Part shown: piece by piece, positions 18,659-27,036 of the stretch | Layout: every line of letters starts with the position of its first letter | Position numbering within the stretch: position 1 is the stretch's first letter | Assembly: GCA_036381235.1 (NCBI GenBank) | Contig: DASVDE010000029.1 | Location: 1-64,000 of the forward strand | Length of the DNA stretch: 64,000 nt | DNA from: DASVDE01 sp036381235 | Lineage (GTDB): Bacteria > Actinomycetota > Thermoleophilia > Solirubrobacterales > 70-9 | Reading direction: 5' to 3' | Position numbers and translations under genes: made by a program | The notes under the pieces: model-generated | Databases searched by the model: none | What the model was told of the DNA's origin: nothing | What the model saw: only the letters and a program-made list of their open reading frames with translations

Positions 18659-19098
18659 GCGGGGAGCGCACCGCGACGACGGAGAAGGCAGCGGACTTCG
18701 TACGGCGGTTCACCGAGTACTGGAAGGCCCCGAGCGTCGAGGGGCTGGGGGAGCTGCTCGCGGAGGAGGTGCTGCTGGTGGCGCCGATGACCCCGACCAC
18801 TCGCACTCTCGCCGATGGTCGGCGCGCCTTTGCCCGGCTGTTCGAGCTGATCCCCGACATGACCGCCGAGGTCCACCGCTGGGGGGCGACGGAGGAGGGT
18901 GTCCTGATCGAGTTCACTCTCAGGGGGACTGCCGGCGGCAAGCCGATCTCATGGGACGCCGTGGATCGCATCGACCTCGACGAACAGGGCATGGCAACCG
19001 CCCGCATCTCTTACTTCGACTCCATCCCGATCGCCCTCACCGTGGTCCGCCGCCCCCGCGTTTGGCCCAGCTTCATCCGCGCTCAACTGCGCCGTTGA
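18655..19098 (+). CDS. SnoaL-like / NTF2-fold protein
   Basis: The 147-aa protein has an NTF2-like fold (FVRRFTEYWKAPSVEGLGELLAEEVLLVAPM, IEFTLRGTAGGKPISWDAVDRIDLDEQG). Such domains act as cyclases, isomerases or binding proteins, and the sequence does not say which. The start is GTG 18655, overlapping the TetR stop by 4 nt. It is probably part of the TetR operon. Confidence 0.8.
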   Translation: MSGERTATTEKAADFVRRFTEYWKAPSVEGLGELLAEEVLLVAPMTPTTRTLADGRRAFARLFELIPDMTAEVHRWGATEEGVLIEFTLRGTAGGKPISWDAVDRIDLDEQGMATARISYFDSIPIALTVVRRPRVWPSFIRAQLRR

Positions 19099-19101
19099 GC
19101 G
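19080..19101 (+). terminator. hairpin at the end of the SnoaL-like gene
   Basis: CGCTCAAC-TGCGCC-GTTGAGCG is a perfect 8-bp stem that includes the stop codon of the SnoaL-like gene. There is no T-run, so it is a candidate terminator only. Confidence 0.45.
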
Positions 19102-19110
19102 GGAAGACAG

Positions 19111-19149
19111 GTTGGGTGCATCCGCGCCGGCCGTTGGGTGCATCTGCGC
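19111..19149 (+). repeat. tandem 17-bp direct repeat upstream of the secreted protease gene
   Basis: GTTGGGTGCATCCGCGC (19111-19127) and GTTGGGTGCATCTGCGC (19133-19149) are spaced 22 bp apart, two helical turns, with one mismatch. They end 53 nt before the protease start. The spacing would suit an activator or repressor binding site. Confidence 0.5.
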
Positions 19150-19202
19150 TCAGTCGATATGCTGCTGCCGCTCACGCCAACGAGTCTCCGGGAGGACACA
19201 AG

Positions 19203-20090
19203 GTGCGCCGAACACTTGGCCTGCTGATTTGCATTGCCCTCGTCATCGCTGTGTCCTGCGCTGGATCAGCTTCCGCGTATCCGGTGGCGCATGCAAACAG
19301 GGAGGCCGCCGGCCAGGTGGTTCGCTATTGGACCCCCGAGCGCATGCAAAAGGCGGTGCCCGCCGATCGCGACTCGCGCCGAGCCCCCACAGCGAAACCG
19401 GGCGGCGGGGGCGGCGGGACCTCGTCAGGCACCAGCACCGAGGTGTCGTCGCCTTACCCGAGCGCCTTCGGCAAGGTGTTCTTCACCAGCAATAGCGGTG
19501 TGAACTATGTCTGCTCGGGCACCGCGCTCATCAGCACCAATGAGAGCCTGGTGTGGACCGCGGGGCATTGCGTAAACGAAGGTCCCGGCGCCTATTACAA
19601 AAACTTCCTCTTCGTGCCCGCCTATCGCGACGGCGTCGCCCCCTATGGAAAATTTGCCGCTTCGACCCTGCTCACCACATCGGGCTGGCAGGCAAGCGGG
19701 GAGTGGGGAGTCGATGTCGGCGCCGCAGTGGTCGGCACCAATGCCGGCGGCCAGACTCTGTCCGATGCTGTCGCGGAGGCCCCGATCGTCTTCAATTCGC
19801 CGCGGAACCAGAGCTACAAGATCTACGGCTACCCGGCGGCGAAGAAATTCAGCGGCCAGCGCATGCGCGTCTGCAACACGACCTGGTTGCTGGATGACTC
19901 CGCGACGCCGAACACGATGGGGGCGGCCTGCGACATGACGGGCGGCTCGAGCGGCGGCGCATGGATGACGGCGGGAGGAGAGGTTGCCTCGGTTACCAGC
20001 TACGGCTACAGCAGCCTGAAGAACGTCCTCTTCGGCCCCCACCTGGAGACCGAGGCGCAGAGCCTCTACTCCTTCGCCCAGACCCAGTAG
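19203..20090 (+). CDS. secreted trypsin-like serine protease
   Basis: The 295-aa protein has a signal peptide (RRTLGLLICIALVIAVSCAGSASA), a Gly/Ser-rich spacer and a chymotrypsin-fold domain. The catalytic triad is visible as His in WTAGHCV, Asp in WGVDVGAAVV and Ser in TGGSSGGAW. Cysteine pairs (VCSGTALI/GHC and VCNTTW/ACDMTGG) suit an exported enzyme. The start is GTG 19203 with GGAGG 8 nt upstream at 19191-19195. It ends convergently with the next gene, and a large hairpin lies between them. It is likely a V8/glutamyl-endopeptidase-type enzyme. Confidence 0.9.
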   Translation: MRRTLGLLICIALVIAVSCAGSASAYPVAHANREAAGQVVRYWTPERMQKAVPADRDSRRAPTAKPGGGGGGTSSGTSTEVSSPYPSAFGKVFFTSNSGVNYVCSGTALISTNESLVWTAGHCVNEGPGAYYKNFLFVPAYRDGVAPYGKFAASTLLTTSGWQASGEWGVDVGAAVVGTNAGGQTLSDAVAEAPIVFNSPRNQSYKIYGYPAAKKFSGQRMRVCNTTWLLDDSATPNTMGAACDMTGGSSGGAWMTAGGEVASVTSYGYSSLKNVLFGPHLETEAQSLYSFAQTQ

Positions 20091-20105
20091 CCGCGGCCGC
20101 GCGAG

Positions 20106-20152
20106 GCGCCAGGTAGGCCGGGCCTGCTCAGTCGAGCAGGCCGACCTGGCGC
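20106..20152. terminator. large hairpin between convergent genes
   Basis: GCGCCAGGT (20106-20114) pairs with ACCTGGCGC (20144-20152), and GGCCTGCTC pairs with GAGCAGGCC around the loop AGTC. The right arm overlaps the last codons of the downstream minus-strand gene. It is probably a bidirectional terminator. Confidence 0.65.
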
Positions 20153-20562
20153 AGGATGGAGACGGAGTCCGAGTAGACGTCCTTGCGCTTGACCAGGCCG
20201 TCCTCGAAGGGGATCACGTCGACGCCGTTCCAGCTGACCGCGTTCCCGCTCGGCGGCGCCTCGAGGTCGCCGCGGCGCATCGCCTTGGTGTGGGTGGCGG
20301 TCGCCGTCCACTCCTGCACGACCAGCCCCTCCCGCACATAGAGCCGCCTGGTCTCGAACTTCATGTCGGGCCAGGACTCGAAGATCGAGGCGATGTGCCC
20401 TCGCACCTCTTCGCCCTGCGCCGACTCCCCGGCCGTGTGGTTGGCGAAGACCATATCGGGAGCGTGCATCTCCACGATCGCATCCAGGTCCTGCGCGTTC
20501 CAGGCGTCGTTGTAGCGGCCAATCGCCTCGGTCAGCGTTTCGATGCCATTGCGCTCGACCAT
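20128..20562 (-). CDS. nuclear transport factor 2 / SnoaL-like polyketide cyclase family protein
   Basis: The 144-aa protein has the SnoaL layout: IGRYNDAWNAQDLDAIVEMHAPDMVFANHTAGE, then GHIASIFESWPDMKFE and a C-terminal NGVDVIPFEDGLVKRKDVY. Members act as ester cyclases or hydratases, or have unknown roles. It is a monocistronic gene. It is not closely similar to the SnoaL-like protein at 18655. Confidence 0.82.
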   Translation of the reverse strand: MVERNGIETLTEAIGRYNDAWNAQDLDAIVEMHAPDMVFANHTAGESAQGEEVRGHIASIFESWPDMKFETRRLYVREGLVVQEWTATATHTKAMRRGDLEAPPSGNAVSWNGVDVIPFEDGLVKRKDVYSDSVSILRQVGLLD

Positions 20563-20630
20563 TGACGCGCAGGCTACTAGCGCTGCTGCTTGGGCGGGGA
20601 AGCTGCGCTCAGACTCCTGACAAGGATCGA

Positions 20631-21026
20631 TCAGAGGGCCATTACCGGCAGGCCTGGCACACGTGCGAAATCGCGGGTGTTTGCTGTGGCCACTTGCAGG
20701 CCGTGGGCTAGGGCTGTTGCGGCTATCCAGAGGTCGTGCGTGTCGATCAGATTCCCGTCGCTCTCCAGATCAGCCCAGATGCCGGCATGGATACGGGCAA
20801 TCTGAGGAGTTACCGGCAGCGGGTCGACTTCGGCGATCAGTCGTTCCACGAATGCCTGTCGTCGCGTACGGGCCGCATCGCTCTTTGCCCGGTGGACTCC
20901 ATGCAGCAGCTCACTGACCGTTATCACGCTCATGGTCACTTGTTCACCGCCGATCGACCGGTAGAGGGAAGGGTCGCGGCGGCGCTCCGCGTCGATTAGC
21001 ACTGAGGTGTCGATCAGGACGGCCAT
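20631..21026 (-). CDS. vapC: PIN-domain toxin (VapC family)
   Basis: The 131-aa PIN-domain ribonuclease keeps all acidic residues: Asp6 (VLIDTSVLID), Glu39 (TVSELLHG), Asp95/Asp98 (LIDTHDLWIAATA) and Asp119 (ANTRDF). VapC toxins cleave tRNA or rRNA and are held inactive by their antitoxin. The start overlaps the antitoxin stop by 13 nt. This gene order (antitoxin first) is standard. Confidence 0.92.
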   Translation of the reverse strand: MAVLIDTSVLIDAERRRDPSLYRSIGGEQVTMSVITVSELLHGVHRAKSDAARTRRQAFVERLIAEVDPLPVTPQIARIHAGIWADLESDGNLIDTHDLWIAATALAHGLQVATANTRDFARVPGLPVMAL

Positions 21027-21262
21027 GCGCCACGGAGCGGTCTGAGACGCTTCCGCGCGGCCTCGACGTCTTGCTTGAATTCGTCATCGACGGACGCGTT
21101 TTCCAGCAGCTCGCGCAGGCGAGTGGCGGAGAGCATCCGTGGGGGTGTCGCCGGCCGCAGGTGCATGACCGGCACTCCATTTCGGACCACCTCGATCTCC
21201 TCCCCGGCGCTGACTCGATTGACGACCGCGGAGAAGTGACGAGCGACATCGGTTGCGCTCAT
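21014..21262 (-). CDS. Phd/YefM-type antitoxin
   Basis: The 82-aa protein starts MSATDVARHFSAVVNRVSAGEEIEVVRNG, the typical Phd/YefM DNA-binding fold, and continues to a charged C-terminal toxin-binding tail (EFKQDVEAARKRLRPL). ATG 21262 (or GTG 21271) is preferred over the longer frame to 21340 because the family starts here. An AT-rich palindrome lies 22 nt upstream. It forms an operon with the PIN toxin. Confidence 0.88.
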   Translation of the reverse strand: MSATDVARHFSAVVNRVSAGEEIEVVRNGVPVMHLRPATPPRMLSATRLRELLENASVDDEFKQDVEAARKRLRPLRGAWPS

Positions 21263-21283
21263 GCGGGTCACGACCGAAACCGT

Positions 21284-21299
21284 ATCAGATAAATCTGAT
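21284..21299. promoter_or_regulatory. palindromic operator of the toxin-antitoxin operon
   Basis: ATCAGAT-AA-ATCTGAT has perfect 7-bp arms and is notably AT-rich for this genome. It lies immediately upstream of the antitoxin start and is the likely autoregulatory site bound by the Phd-type protein. Confidence 0.65.
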
Positions 21300-21466
21300 T
21301 CTGCTGAGGGAGGTCGTTTGAGCGGGGACTTCAACTTCATCGGCCAAGGGTGACCGACCGGAGGTCACGCGTGGCGCGCACTCTGCAACAAATCTGCGCC
21401 GACTTTGAGACAAAACGTTTCGTGTGGGGGTGGCATATGCTCAGTGGACTTTGATCGTGGGGGCGT

Positions 21467-24400
21467 ATGCAGGTACTTGACGGGCTGCTGGTTCTCTCCG
21501 CCAGCGATCTGAACAACTACCTGGCCTGTGAGCACCTGACGACGCTGGATATGGCTCGGGCTCGGGGGGAGATTGGGGCGCCGCCGGATCGGGGAGCTGA
21601 GGCAGAGCTACTCGCCGAGAAGGGGGACGAGCACGAGCGTAGATACCTGGAGTCGCTGAAGGCGGAGGGGCTTGAGGTGGTCGAGATCGCGATGCCGGAG
21701 GATGGGTCGCGCGCCGCTCTGGAGGCGGCCGCGGCGCAGACCGAGAAAGCGCTGCGCGCCGGTCCCGACGTCATCTACCAGGCGACCTTCTTCCGCCCCG
21801 CCGGGGAGGGCGGTGCGCCTGGGGAGACCTCTTCCGCCGCCGCCGGCGCCCTCCGCGGCCACGCCGACTTCCTCTTCCGCGTCGAGAAGCCCTCCGCTCT
21901 CGGCTCCTACAGCTACGAGGTCGCCGACACCAAGCTCGCCCGTCGCGCCAAGCCCTACTTCATCCTCCAGCTCTGCTTCTACAGCGAGCTGCTCGCCGCC
22001 GTCCAGGGGGTCGAGCCGGAGCGCATCCACGTCATCCTCGGCAATGATGAGCAGCGCTCCTTCCGCCTCGCCGAGTTCTCCGCCTACTTCCGCCGCGTCC
22101 GCGACGGTTTCCTCGCCGAGCTGGGCGGCGCCGACCGCGACACCTACCCCGAGCCGGTCTCCCACTGCTCCCTCTGCCGCTGGCGCACCCTCTGCGACGA
22201 GCGCCGCGTCGCCGACGACCACCTCAGCCTCGTCGCCGGCATCAGCCGCCGCCAGCGGGACCTGCTGCGCGCCGCCGGCTTCGACACGCTCGCCGCGCTC
22301 GGCAGCGCCCGGCAGCTCTCCGCGCGCGGCATCGGCGTCGACGTGCTGGAGCGTTTGCATGAGCAGGCCTCCCTCCAGCTTGGCGCGCGGCGGACCGGCG
22401 AGCATGCCTACCTGCTGCTGGCGCCGCGGCAGGGGAGGGGGTTCGCCCGCCTCCCTCGTCCCTCCCCGGGGGACGTCTTCTTCGACATGGAGGGCGACCC
22501 GTTCTTCGACGGCGGCGGGCTGGAGTACCTCTTCGGCCTCCTCACTTCGGACGGCGAGCGCCCCGAGTTCACCGCGATCTGGGGCCGCGACCGCGGCGAG
22601 GAGAAGCTCGCCCTGGAGCAGTTCGTCGACTTCGTCACCGAGCGCCGCCGCCGCTTTCCCGCTCTCCACGTCTACCACTACGGTGTCTATGAGATCACCG
22701 CGCTGAAGCGCCTCGCCGGCGCCCATGGCACCCGCGAGGAGGAGCTGGACCAGCTGCTGCGCGACGAGGTCTTCGTCGACCTCTACAAGGTGGTGAGGGA
22801 GGCGATGCGGATCTCCCAGCCCAGCTACTCGATCAAGAAGGTCGAGGCCTTCTACATGGACGCGCGGGAGACCGCGGTCACCGACGGCGGCGACTCGATC
22901 GTCAAGTTCGAGCGCTGGCTGGAGGAGGGGGAGGGCTCGATCCTCGACGAGATCGCCGCCTACAACGAGGACGACTGCCTCTCCACGCTGCGGCTGCGCG
23001 ACTGGCTGCTGGAGCGGCGCGCCGAGGCCGAGCGGGAGTTCGAGAGCTCCGAGGAGGCGCGCTGGATCGAGTGGTTCGAGGCCGAGCCGGGCGAGCGTGG
23101 CGAGGAGGCGCTGGCGATCCAGGAGCAAAACGAGGCGCTGATCGCGGCGCTGCTGGACGGCCTGCCCGAGGACCTCGCCGCCGCCGACCCCGCGGGGAGA
23201 GCCCGCCGGCTGGCGGCCCAGCTGCTGGAGTACCACCACCGCGAGGCGCGGCCTGTGTGGTGGGCGATGTTCGACCGGATGGAGGCCGAGCCGGAGGCGC
23301 TGACCGAGGACCCCGACTGCGTCGCGGTGATCCTCCGCGACGAGGAGACGCCGCCGCGGCAGGAGAAGCAGTCGCTGGTCGAGCGGCTCACCTTCCCGCC
23401 CCAGGAGACGAAGATGGGCCCCGGAACCTCCGCCGTCGACCCCGCCGACGGCGGCAATCCGGGAGCGATCGTCGCGCTCGACGCCGGGGAGGGATGGCTG
23501 GAGCTGAAGCGCGGCGCCAAGCTGCGGCAGCGCCCGCTGCCCGAGGCGCTGATCCCGGGCGGCCCCTACCGGACCGACCAGCAGCAGGGAGCGCTGCGCC
23601 GCCTCGCCGCCTCCCTGGTCGAGGAGGGCGCCGGGCCGGACGGCTCCTATCCCGCCGCCCGCGGCATCCTTCGCCGCGACCCGCCCCGCCTGCGCGACCG
23701 CGAGCCCGGCGCGCCAATCGACCACCCGGGGATGGAGCTGGAGGAGCGCAAGGAGATGGTCGCCGCCCTCGATGGCAGCCACCTCTTCATCCAGGGCCCG
23801 CCGGGGTCGGGCAAGACGTACACCGGCGCGCGCCTGATCGTCGACCTGATCGGCCGCGGGCAGCGCGTCGGCGTCACCTCGACCAGCCACAAGGTGATCC
23901 ACAACCTGCTGGAGGAGGTGGAGAAGGTCGCGGCGGAGGGGGGAGTCGAGTTCCGCGGCCTTAAGAAGTCCTCGGCGGGCAACCCCGAGTCGGAGTTCGC
24001 CTCCGAGCGCGGCCTCGTCGACTCGGTCACCGACAACGCCGCCCTCAACGACCCCGAGGCCCGCCTCACCGCCGGCACCGCCTGGCACTACTGCCGCGAG
24101 GACACCGAGCCGCTGGACTACCTCTTCATCGACGAGGCGGGCCAGGTCTCCCTCGCCGACGCGCTGGCGCTCAGCACCGCGGCGCGCAACGTAGTCCTGC
24201 TCGGCGACCCCCAGCAGCTGCCGCAAGTCGCCCAGGCCGCCCACCCCGAGGGCTCCTCCCTCTCGGTCCTCGAGCACCTGCTGGGGGAGAGGCAGACCGT
24301 CGATCCCGCCCATGGCGTCTTCCTCGAGCAGACCTGGCGCCTGCACCCGGACGTCTGCGCCTTCGTCTCGGAGCTGATGTACGACGGGCGCCTCAGATCG

Positions 24401-24952
24401 GCCCCGGGCCGCGAGCGCCAACGCATCGACGCCGAGGGCGAGCTGACCGGCACCGGCCTGCGCTGGCTGCCCGTAGAGCACGAAGGCCACTCCCAGTCCT
24501 CAGAGGAGGAGGCCGACCGCATAGCCAAGGCGATCGAGCCCCTCCTCAACAACGCCACCTATACCGACGACAAGGACAACCAGCACCCCCTCGAACCAAG
24601 CGACATCCTCGTCGTCACCCCCTACAACGCCCAGGTCAAGTGCCTCCAGGACCGCCTCCCACCAAACATCCGCATCGGCACCGTAGACAAGTTCCAAGGC
24701 CAAGAAGCCCAGGTCGCCTTCTTCTCAATGGCCACCTCCAGCTCCGAAGAAATCCCCCGCAACGTCGAGTTCCTCTTCAGCCGCAACCGCCTAAACGTGG
24801 CGATCTCAAGGGCAAGGTGTCTGGCGGTCCTAGTGGCGAGCCCAAAGCTGATCGACATCAAGGCCAACTCGATAGAACAGATGCGGCTGGTGAACGCATT
24901 GTGCCGGTTCGCGGAGGTGGCTGTGGGAGACGGGAAGGAAGCCCTTACGTGA
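21467..24952 (+). CDS. TM0106-family RecB-like nuclease fused to Upf1-like SF1 helicase
   Basis: The 1161-aa protein joins several nucleic-acid modules. Residues about 100-250 form a RecB-like nuclease with YEVADTKLARRAK and a Cys cluster HCSLCRWRTLC. Residues 335-510 form an RNase H-like region (FFDMEGDPFFDGGGLEYLFG, YNEDDCLSTLRLRDWLL). The C-terminal SF1B helicase has IQGPPGSGKTYTGA (near 778), FIDEAGQVSLADA, VLLGDPQQLPQ, EQTWRLHP, GTVDKFQGQEAQV and NVAISRAR. The start is ATG 21467 after GGGGG. Its TGA overlaps the next start (GTGA). Relatives are proposed in repair or defence; the biological role is not established. Confidence 0.88.
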   Translation: MQVLDGLLVLSASDLNNYLACEHLTTLDMARARGEIGAPPDRGAEAELLAEKGDEHERRYLESLKAEGLEVVEIAMPEDGSRAALEAAAAQTEKALRAGPDVIYQATFFRPAGEGGAPGETSSAAAGALRGHADFLFRVEKPSALGSYSYEVADTKLARRAKPYFILQLCFYSELLAAVQGVEPERIHVILGNDEQRSFRLAEFSAYFRRVRDGFLAELGGADRDTYPEPVSHCSLCRWRTLCDERRVADDHLSLVAGISRRQRDLLRAAGFDTLAALGSARQLSARGIGVDVLERLHEQASLQLGARRTGEHAYLLLAPRQGRGFARLPRPSPGDVFFDMEGDPFFDGGGLEYLFGLLTSDGERPEFTAIWGRDRGEEKLALEQFVDFVTERRRRFPALHVYHYGVYEITALKRLAGAHGTREEELDQLLRDEVFVDLYKVVREAMRISQPSYSIKKVEAFYMDARETAVTDGGDSIVKFERWLEEGEGSILDEIAAYNEDDCLSTLRLRDWLLERRAEAEREFESSEEARWIEWFEAEPGERGEEALAIQEQNEALIAALLDGLPEDLAAADPAGRARRLAAQLLEYHHREARPVWWAMFDRMEAEPEALTEDPDCVAVILRDEETPPRQEKQSLVERLTFPPQETKMGPGTSAVDPADGGNPGAIVALDAGEGWLELKRGAKLRQRPLPEALIPGGPYRTDQQQGALRRLAASLVEEGAGPDGSYPAARGILRRDPPRLRDREPGAPIDHPGMELEERKEMVAALDGSHLFIQGPPGSGKTYTGARLIVDLIGRGQRVGVTSTSHKVIHNLLEEVEKVAAEGGVEFRGLKKSSAGNPESEFASERGLVDSVTDNAALNDPEARLTAGTAWHYCREDTEPLDYLFIDEAGQVSLADALALSTAARNVVLLGDPQQLPQVAQAAHPEGSSLSVLEHLLGERQTVDPAHGVFLEQTWRLHPDVCAFVSELMYDGRLRSAPGRERQRIDAEGELTGTGLRWLPVEHEGHSQSSEEEADRIAKAIEPLLNNATYTDDKDNQHPLEPSDILVVTPYNAQVKCLQDRLPPNIRIGTVDKFQGQEAQVAFFSMATSSSEEIPRNVEFLFSRNRLNVAISRARCLAVLVASPKLIDIKANSIEQMRLVNALCRFAEVAVGDGKEALT

Positions 24953-25536
24953 GCGGCGATCTGAAGCCCCCACACCCGATCGACCGGGTCGAAGGCAGCG
25001 AATGCTTCGACGGCATGGACGCGACGGTCACCGACTTCTGGCGCTGGGCGTTCTCCGACCTCCGCATGAACAACGTGCGGGGAATCCTGGCCGAGTTCCT
25101 CGTCGCCAAGGCCGTGGGCGCGACAGAGGCTCCGAAGGAGGAATGGGCCAACTTCGACGTTCAGACGCCGGATGGAATCCGCATCGAAATCAAGGCCTCC
25201 GCCTACTGGCAGAGCTGGCCGCAGCGCGGACCATCCAAGATCGTCTTCTCGGGCCTCACAGCGCGATCATGGGAAGACGACGGAAGCTACTCAGTCGATC
25301 GCCAGATCCGAGCCGGTGTCTTCGTCTTCGCCGTACAGGCCTGTGCCGATCCAGCAAAGTACGACCCGCTCGACGTCGGCCAGTGGGAGTTCTACGTCCT
25401 TCCCGCGTCGGCAGTTGCAGAAACCGGCGCTCGTTCCCTGTCCTTGGCATCGCTAAGCAGTCGAGATGCGGGGCCGGTCCAATGGGGAAGTCTTGCGGAA
25501 GCAATCAATGCTGCAGCGAAAGGAAGCTCACCATGA
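24949..25536 (+). CDS. PD-(D/E)XK nuclease-like protein
   Basis: The 195-aa protein shows a restriction-endonuclease-like core. Glu is in RGILAEFLVAKAVG (about residue 47), Asp in WANFDVQTPDG and the ExK pair in IRIEIKASAYWQSW. The C-terminal half (WEFYVLPASAVAE) is typical of this uncharacterised family. The start is GTG 24949, overlapping the helicase-nuclease stop. The stop overlaps the next start as ATGA. Coupling on both sides suggests that the three proteins are made together. No restriction methylase is present, so it is not an ordinary type II enzyme. Confidence 0.72.
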   Translation: MSGDLKPPHPIDRVEGSECFDGMDATVTDFWRWAFSDLRMNNVRGILAEFLVAKAVGATEAPKEEWANFDVQTPDGIRIEIKASAYWQSWPQRGPSKIVFSGLTARSWEDDGSYSVDRQIRAGVFVFAVQACADPAKYDPLDVGQWEFYVLPASAVAETGARSLSLASLSSRDAGPVQWGSLAEAINAAAKGSSP

Positions 25537-26506
25537 CGAACGCCGAGCTGGGCAAGCTCACCAAAGTTGAGGACATACGAGCAATCTGGCCACACGAGCG
25601 CTACGACTTTTCGAAATGGCTCCTCGACAATGACGACCACCTCGCTGAAGTTCTTGGGATCGATCTGGAGCTAGAGCACCAAGAGGAGCCAGTCGGGGAC
25701 TTTTCGCTAGATCTGATTGGCCGCGACCACACCAATCAGGCTACGCTGATGGTTGAAAATCAGCTTGAGGCCACGGATCACTCGCATCTTGGTCAGGTTC
25801 TTCTTTATGCAGCAGGCACTGGCGCGGGAACGATTGTTTGGGTGGCTCGCGAGTTTCGCCCCGAACATCGAGATGCGCTCAGCTGGCTCAATCAGAACAC
25901 CGGAGAGGAGTTCCACTTCTTCGGGGTTGAAGTCGAAGTCGTGCAGATAGACGAGTCAGCTCCTGCGCCGTTGCTGACTCTCGCTGTGGAGCCGAGCGAA
26001 CGGCAAAGGAAGATCCGCCAAAGGGTGGACGTAAGTCAGCTATCAGGCAAACCCAAGCTGTATGCCGACTTTTGGACCCGCTTCATAGAACGGGTCCGCA
26101 CAGAGCATCCAGGATGGACCAGGCGGGGGCCGGTACTCGACCGAACAACTGGCTGGACCTTCCTTCAGGCATCGCAGGGACGTATATCGCTGCGAGCTTC
26201 GCTATGGGAAGCCGGTTACGCCATGAGCTATATATAGGCGGAGGCGACGCTGAGCAAAACCTGACGCTCTTTCAAAAGCTCGTAGACCAACGTGAGGCGC
26301 TTGAGGCAGAATACGAGCGGCCCCTTGCCTTTGAAGAACTACCGGGTAAACAGGCGTGCCGCGTTGCTGAATACTTTGATGGTGCCGACGTAACAGAAGT
26401 TGACCGGCACGATGAATTCATTAGCTGGTTCTTCGACAGCGGCGATCGCTTGCGCCGTGCTCTCAGGGCCATCGATGTGTCATCTTCGCTCGCGGATGAG
26501 AGTTAA
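25533..26506 (+). pseudogene. DUF4268 / PD-(D/E)XK-like protein gene with a one-base frameshift
   Basis: The first frame (25533 to about 26125) encodes a nuclease-like N-terminal domain with DFSLDLIGRD and ATLMVENQLEATDHSHLGQ (an ExQ variant of the ExK motif) and reaches the start of the DUF4268 domain (YADFWTRFIERV). The family C-terminal block then continues in another frame: NNWLDLPSGIAGTYI, FAMGSRLRHELYIGGGD and ACRVAEYFDG, up to 26506. The shift maps near the GGGGG run at 26128-26132, where one G lost would explain it. Without the shift the first frame stops at 26237. Recent mutation, sequencing error and programmed -1 shift are all possible. The ATG overlaps the previous stop. Confidence 0.78.
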
Positions 26507-26535
26507 CCATCGCTGCTGTCGCTAGGCAGACATGC

Positions 26536-26841
26536 TCAAGATCGAAGTCTGACTCGACGTTCCTTGGGGTGGTATTCGTAGCTCTCGATGCCGTCCGACT
26601 GGATTAGCGCAATCGCCTCGTCGATGGCGGACAGCGGGACATCGAACCACTCGTTGGCCTCAGCGACGATCTGGTGGTTCTGCTCGAACCAGGTGTCGAG
26701 GCGGGCGGAGGCGAAGAAGTTGTGCAGGATCGCCTCGACCGGCTGGGCTGCTACAGCAGGGAGAGAGTAGGACGCGACCGTCTCGACCGGCGCCCCCAGG
26801 AAGGTGGTGTCACCTTCTGCGGCAGCGGTTCGATGCTCCAC
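26536..26841 (-). CDS. GIY-YIG nuclease C-terminal-like fragment
   Basis: The 101-aa frame has FLGAPVETVASYSLPAVAAQPVEAILHNFFASARLD, then NEWFDVPLSAIDEAIALI and a basic end. This layout resembles the C-terminal part of T5orf172/GIY-YIG-type proteins as I remember them. No GIY-YIG catalytic motif is found upstream, so it may be an N-terminally deleted remnant. AAGGAG lies about 10 nt before the GTG at 26841, so it might still be translated. Confidence 0.42.
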   Translation of the reverse strand: MEHRTAAAEGDTTFLGAPVETVASYSLPAVAAQPVEAILHNFFASARLDTWFEQNHQIVAEANEWFDVPLSAIDEAIALIQSDGIESYEYHPKERRVRLRS

Positions 26842-27036
26842 CGTCTTCGATCTCCTTGAGGTTCATGTCGATCGCCAAGCGGGCATTGGACGGCAGAACT
26901 CTATTTCGTGACCCCGATGGCCCTCGGGTACATCGGGCACCCAGCCTGCGCCAACAAAAAGCCAGCCTGGCTTCAGGCGAAAGGGTTCCCCGATGTTCCC
27001 GTTTACAGCCGGTGTCAAATTCTTGGGCTTGGCGGG
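26842..27036. other. intergenic region without recognised gene
   Basis: This 195-nt gap lies between the minus-strand PHP-ATPase gene and the GIY-YIG-like fragment. Short frames exist on both strands, but none resembles a protein family. It may hold remains of the missing N-terminus of the fragment. Confidence 0.3.

Noticed and set aside
21608..24490. 960-aa open frame antisense to the nuclease-helicase
   Set aside because: Its composition is an antisense shadow of GC-rich codons (repeated Leu, Gly, Arg runs), with no motifs, while the sense frame has complete helicase motifs.
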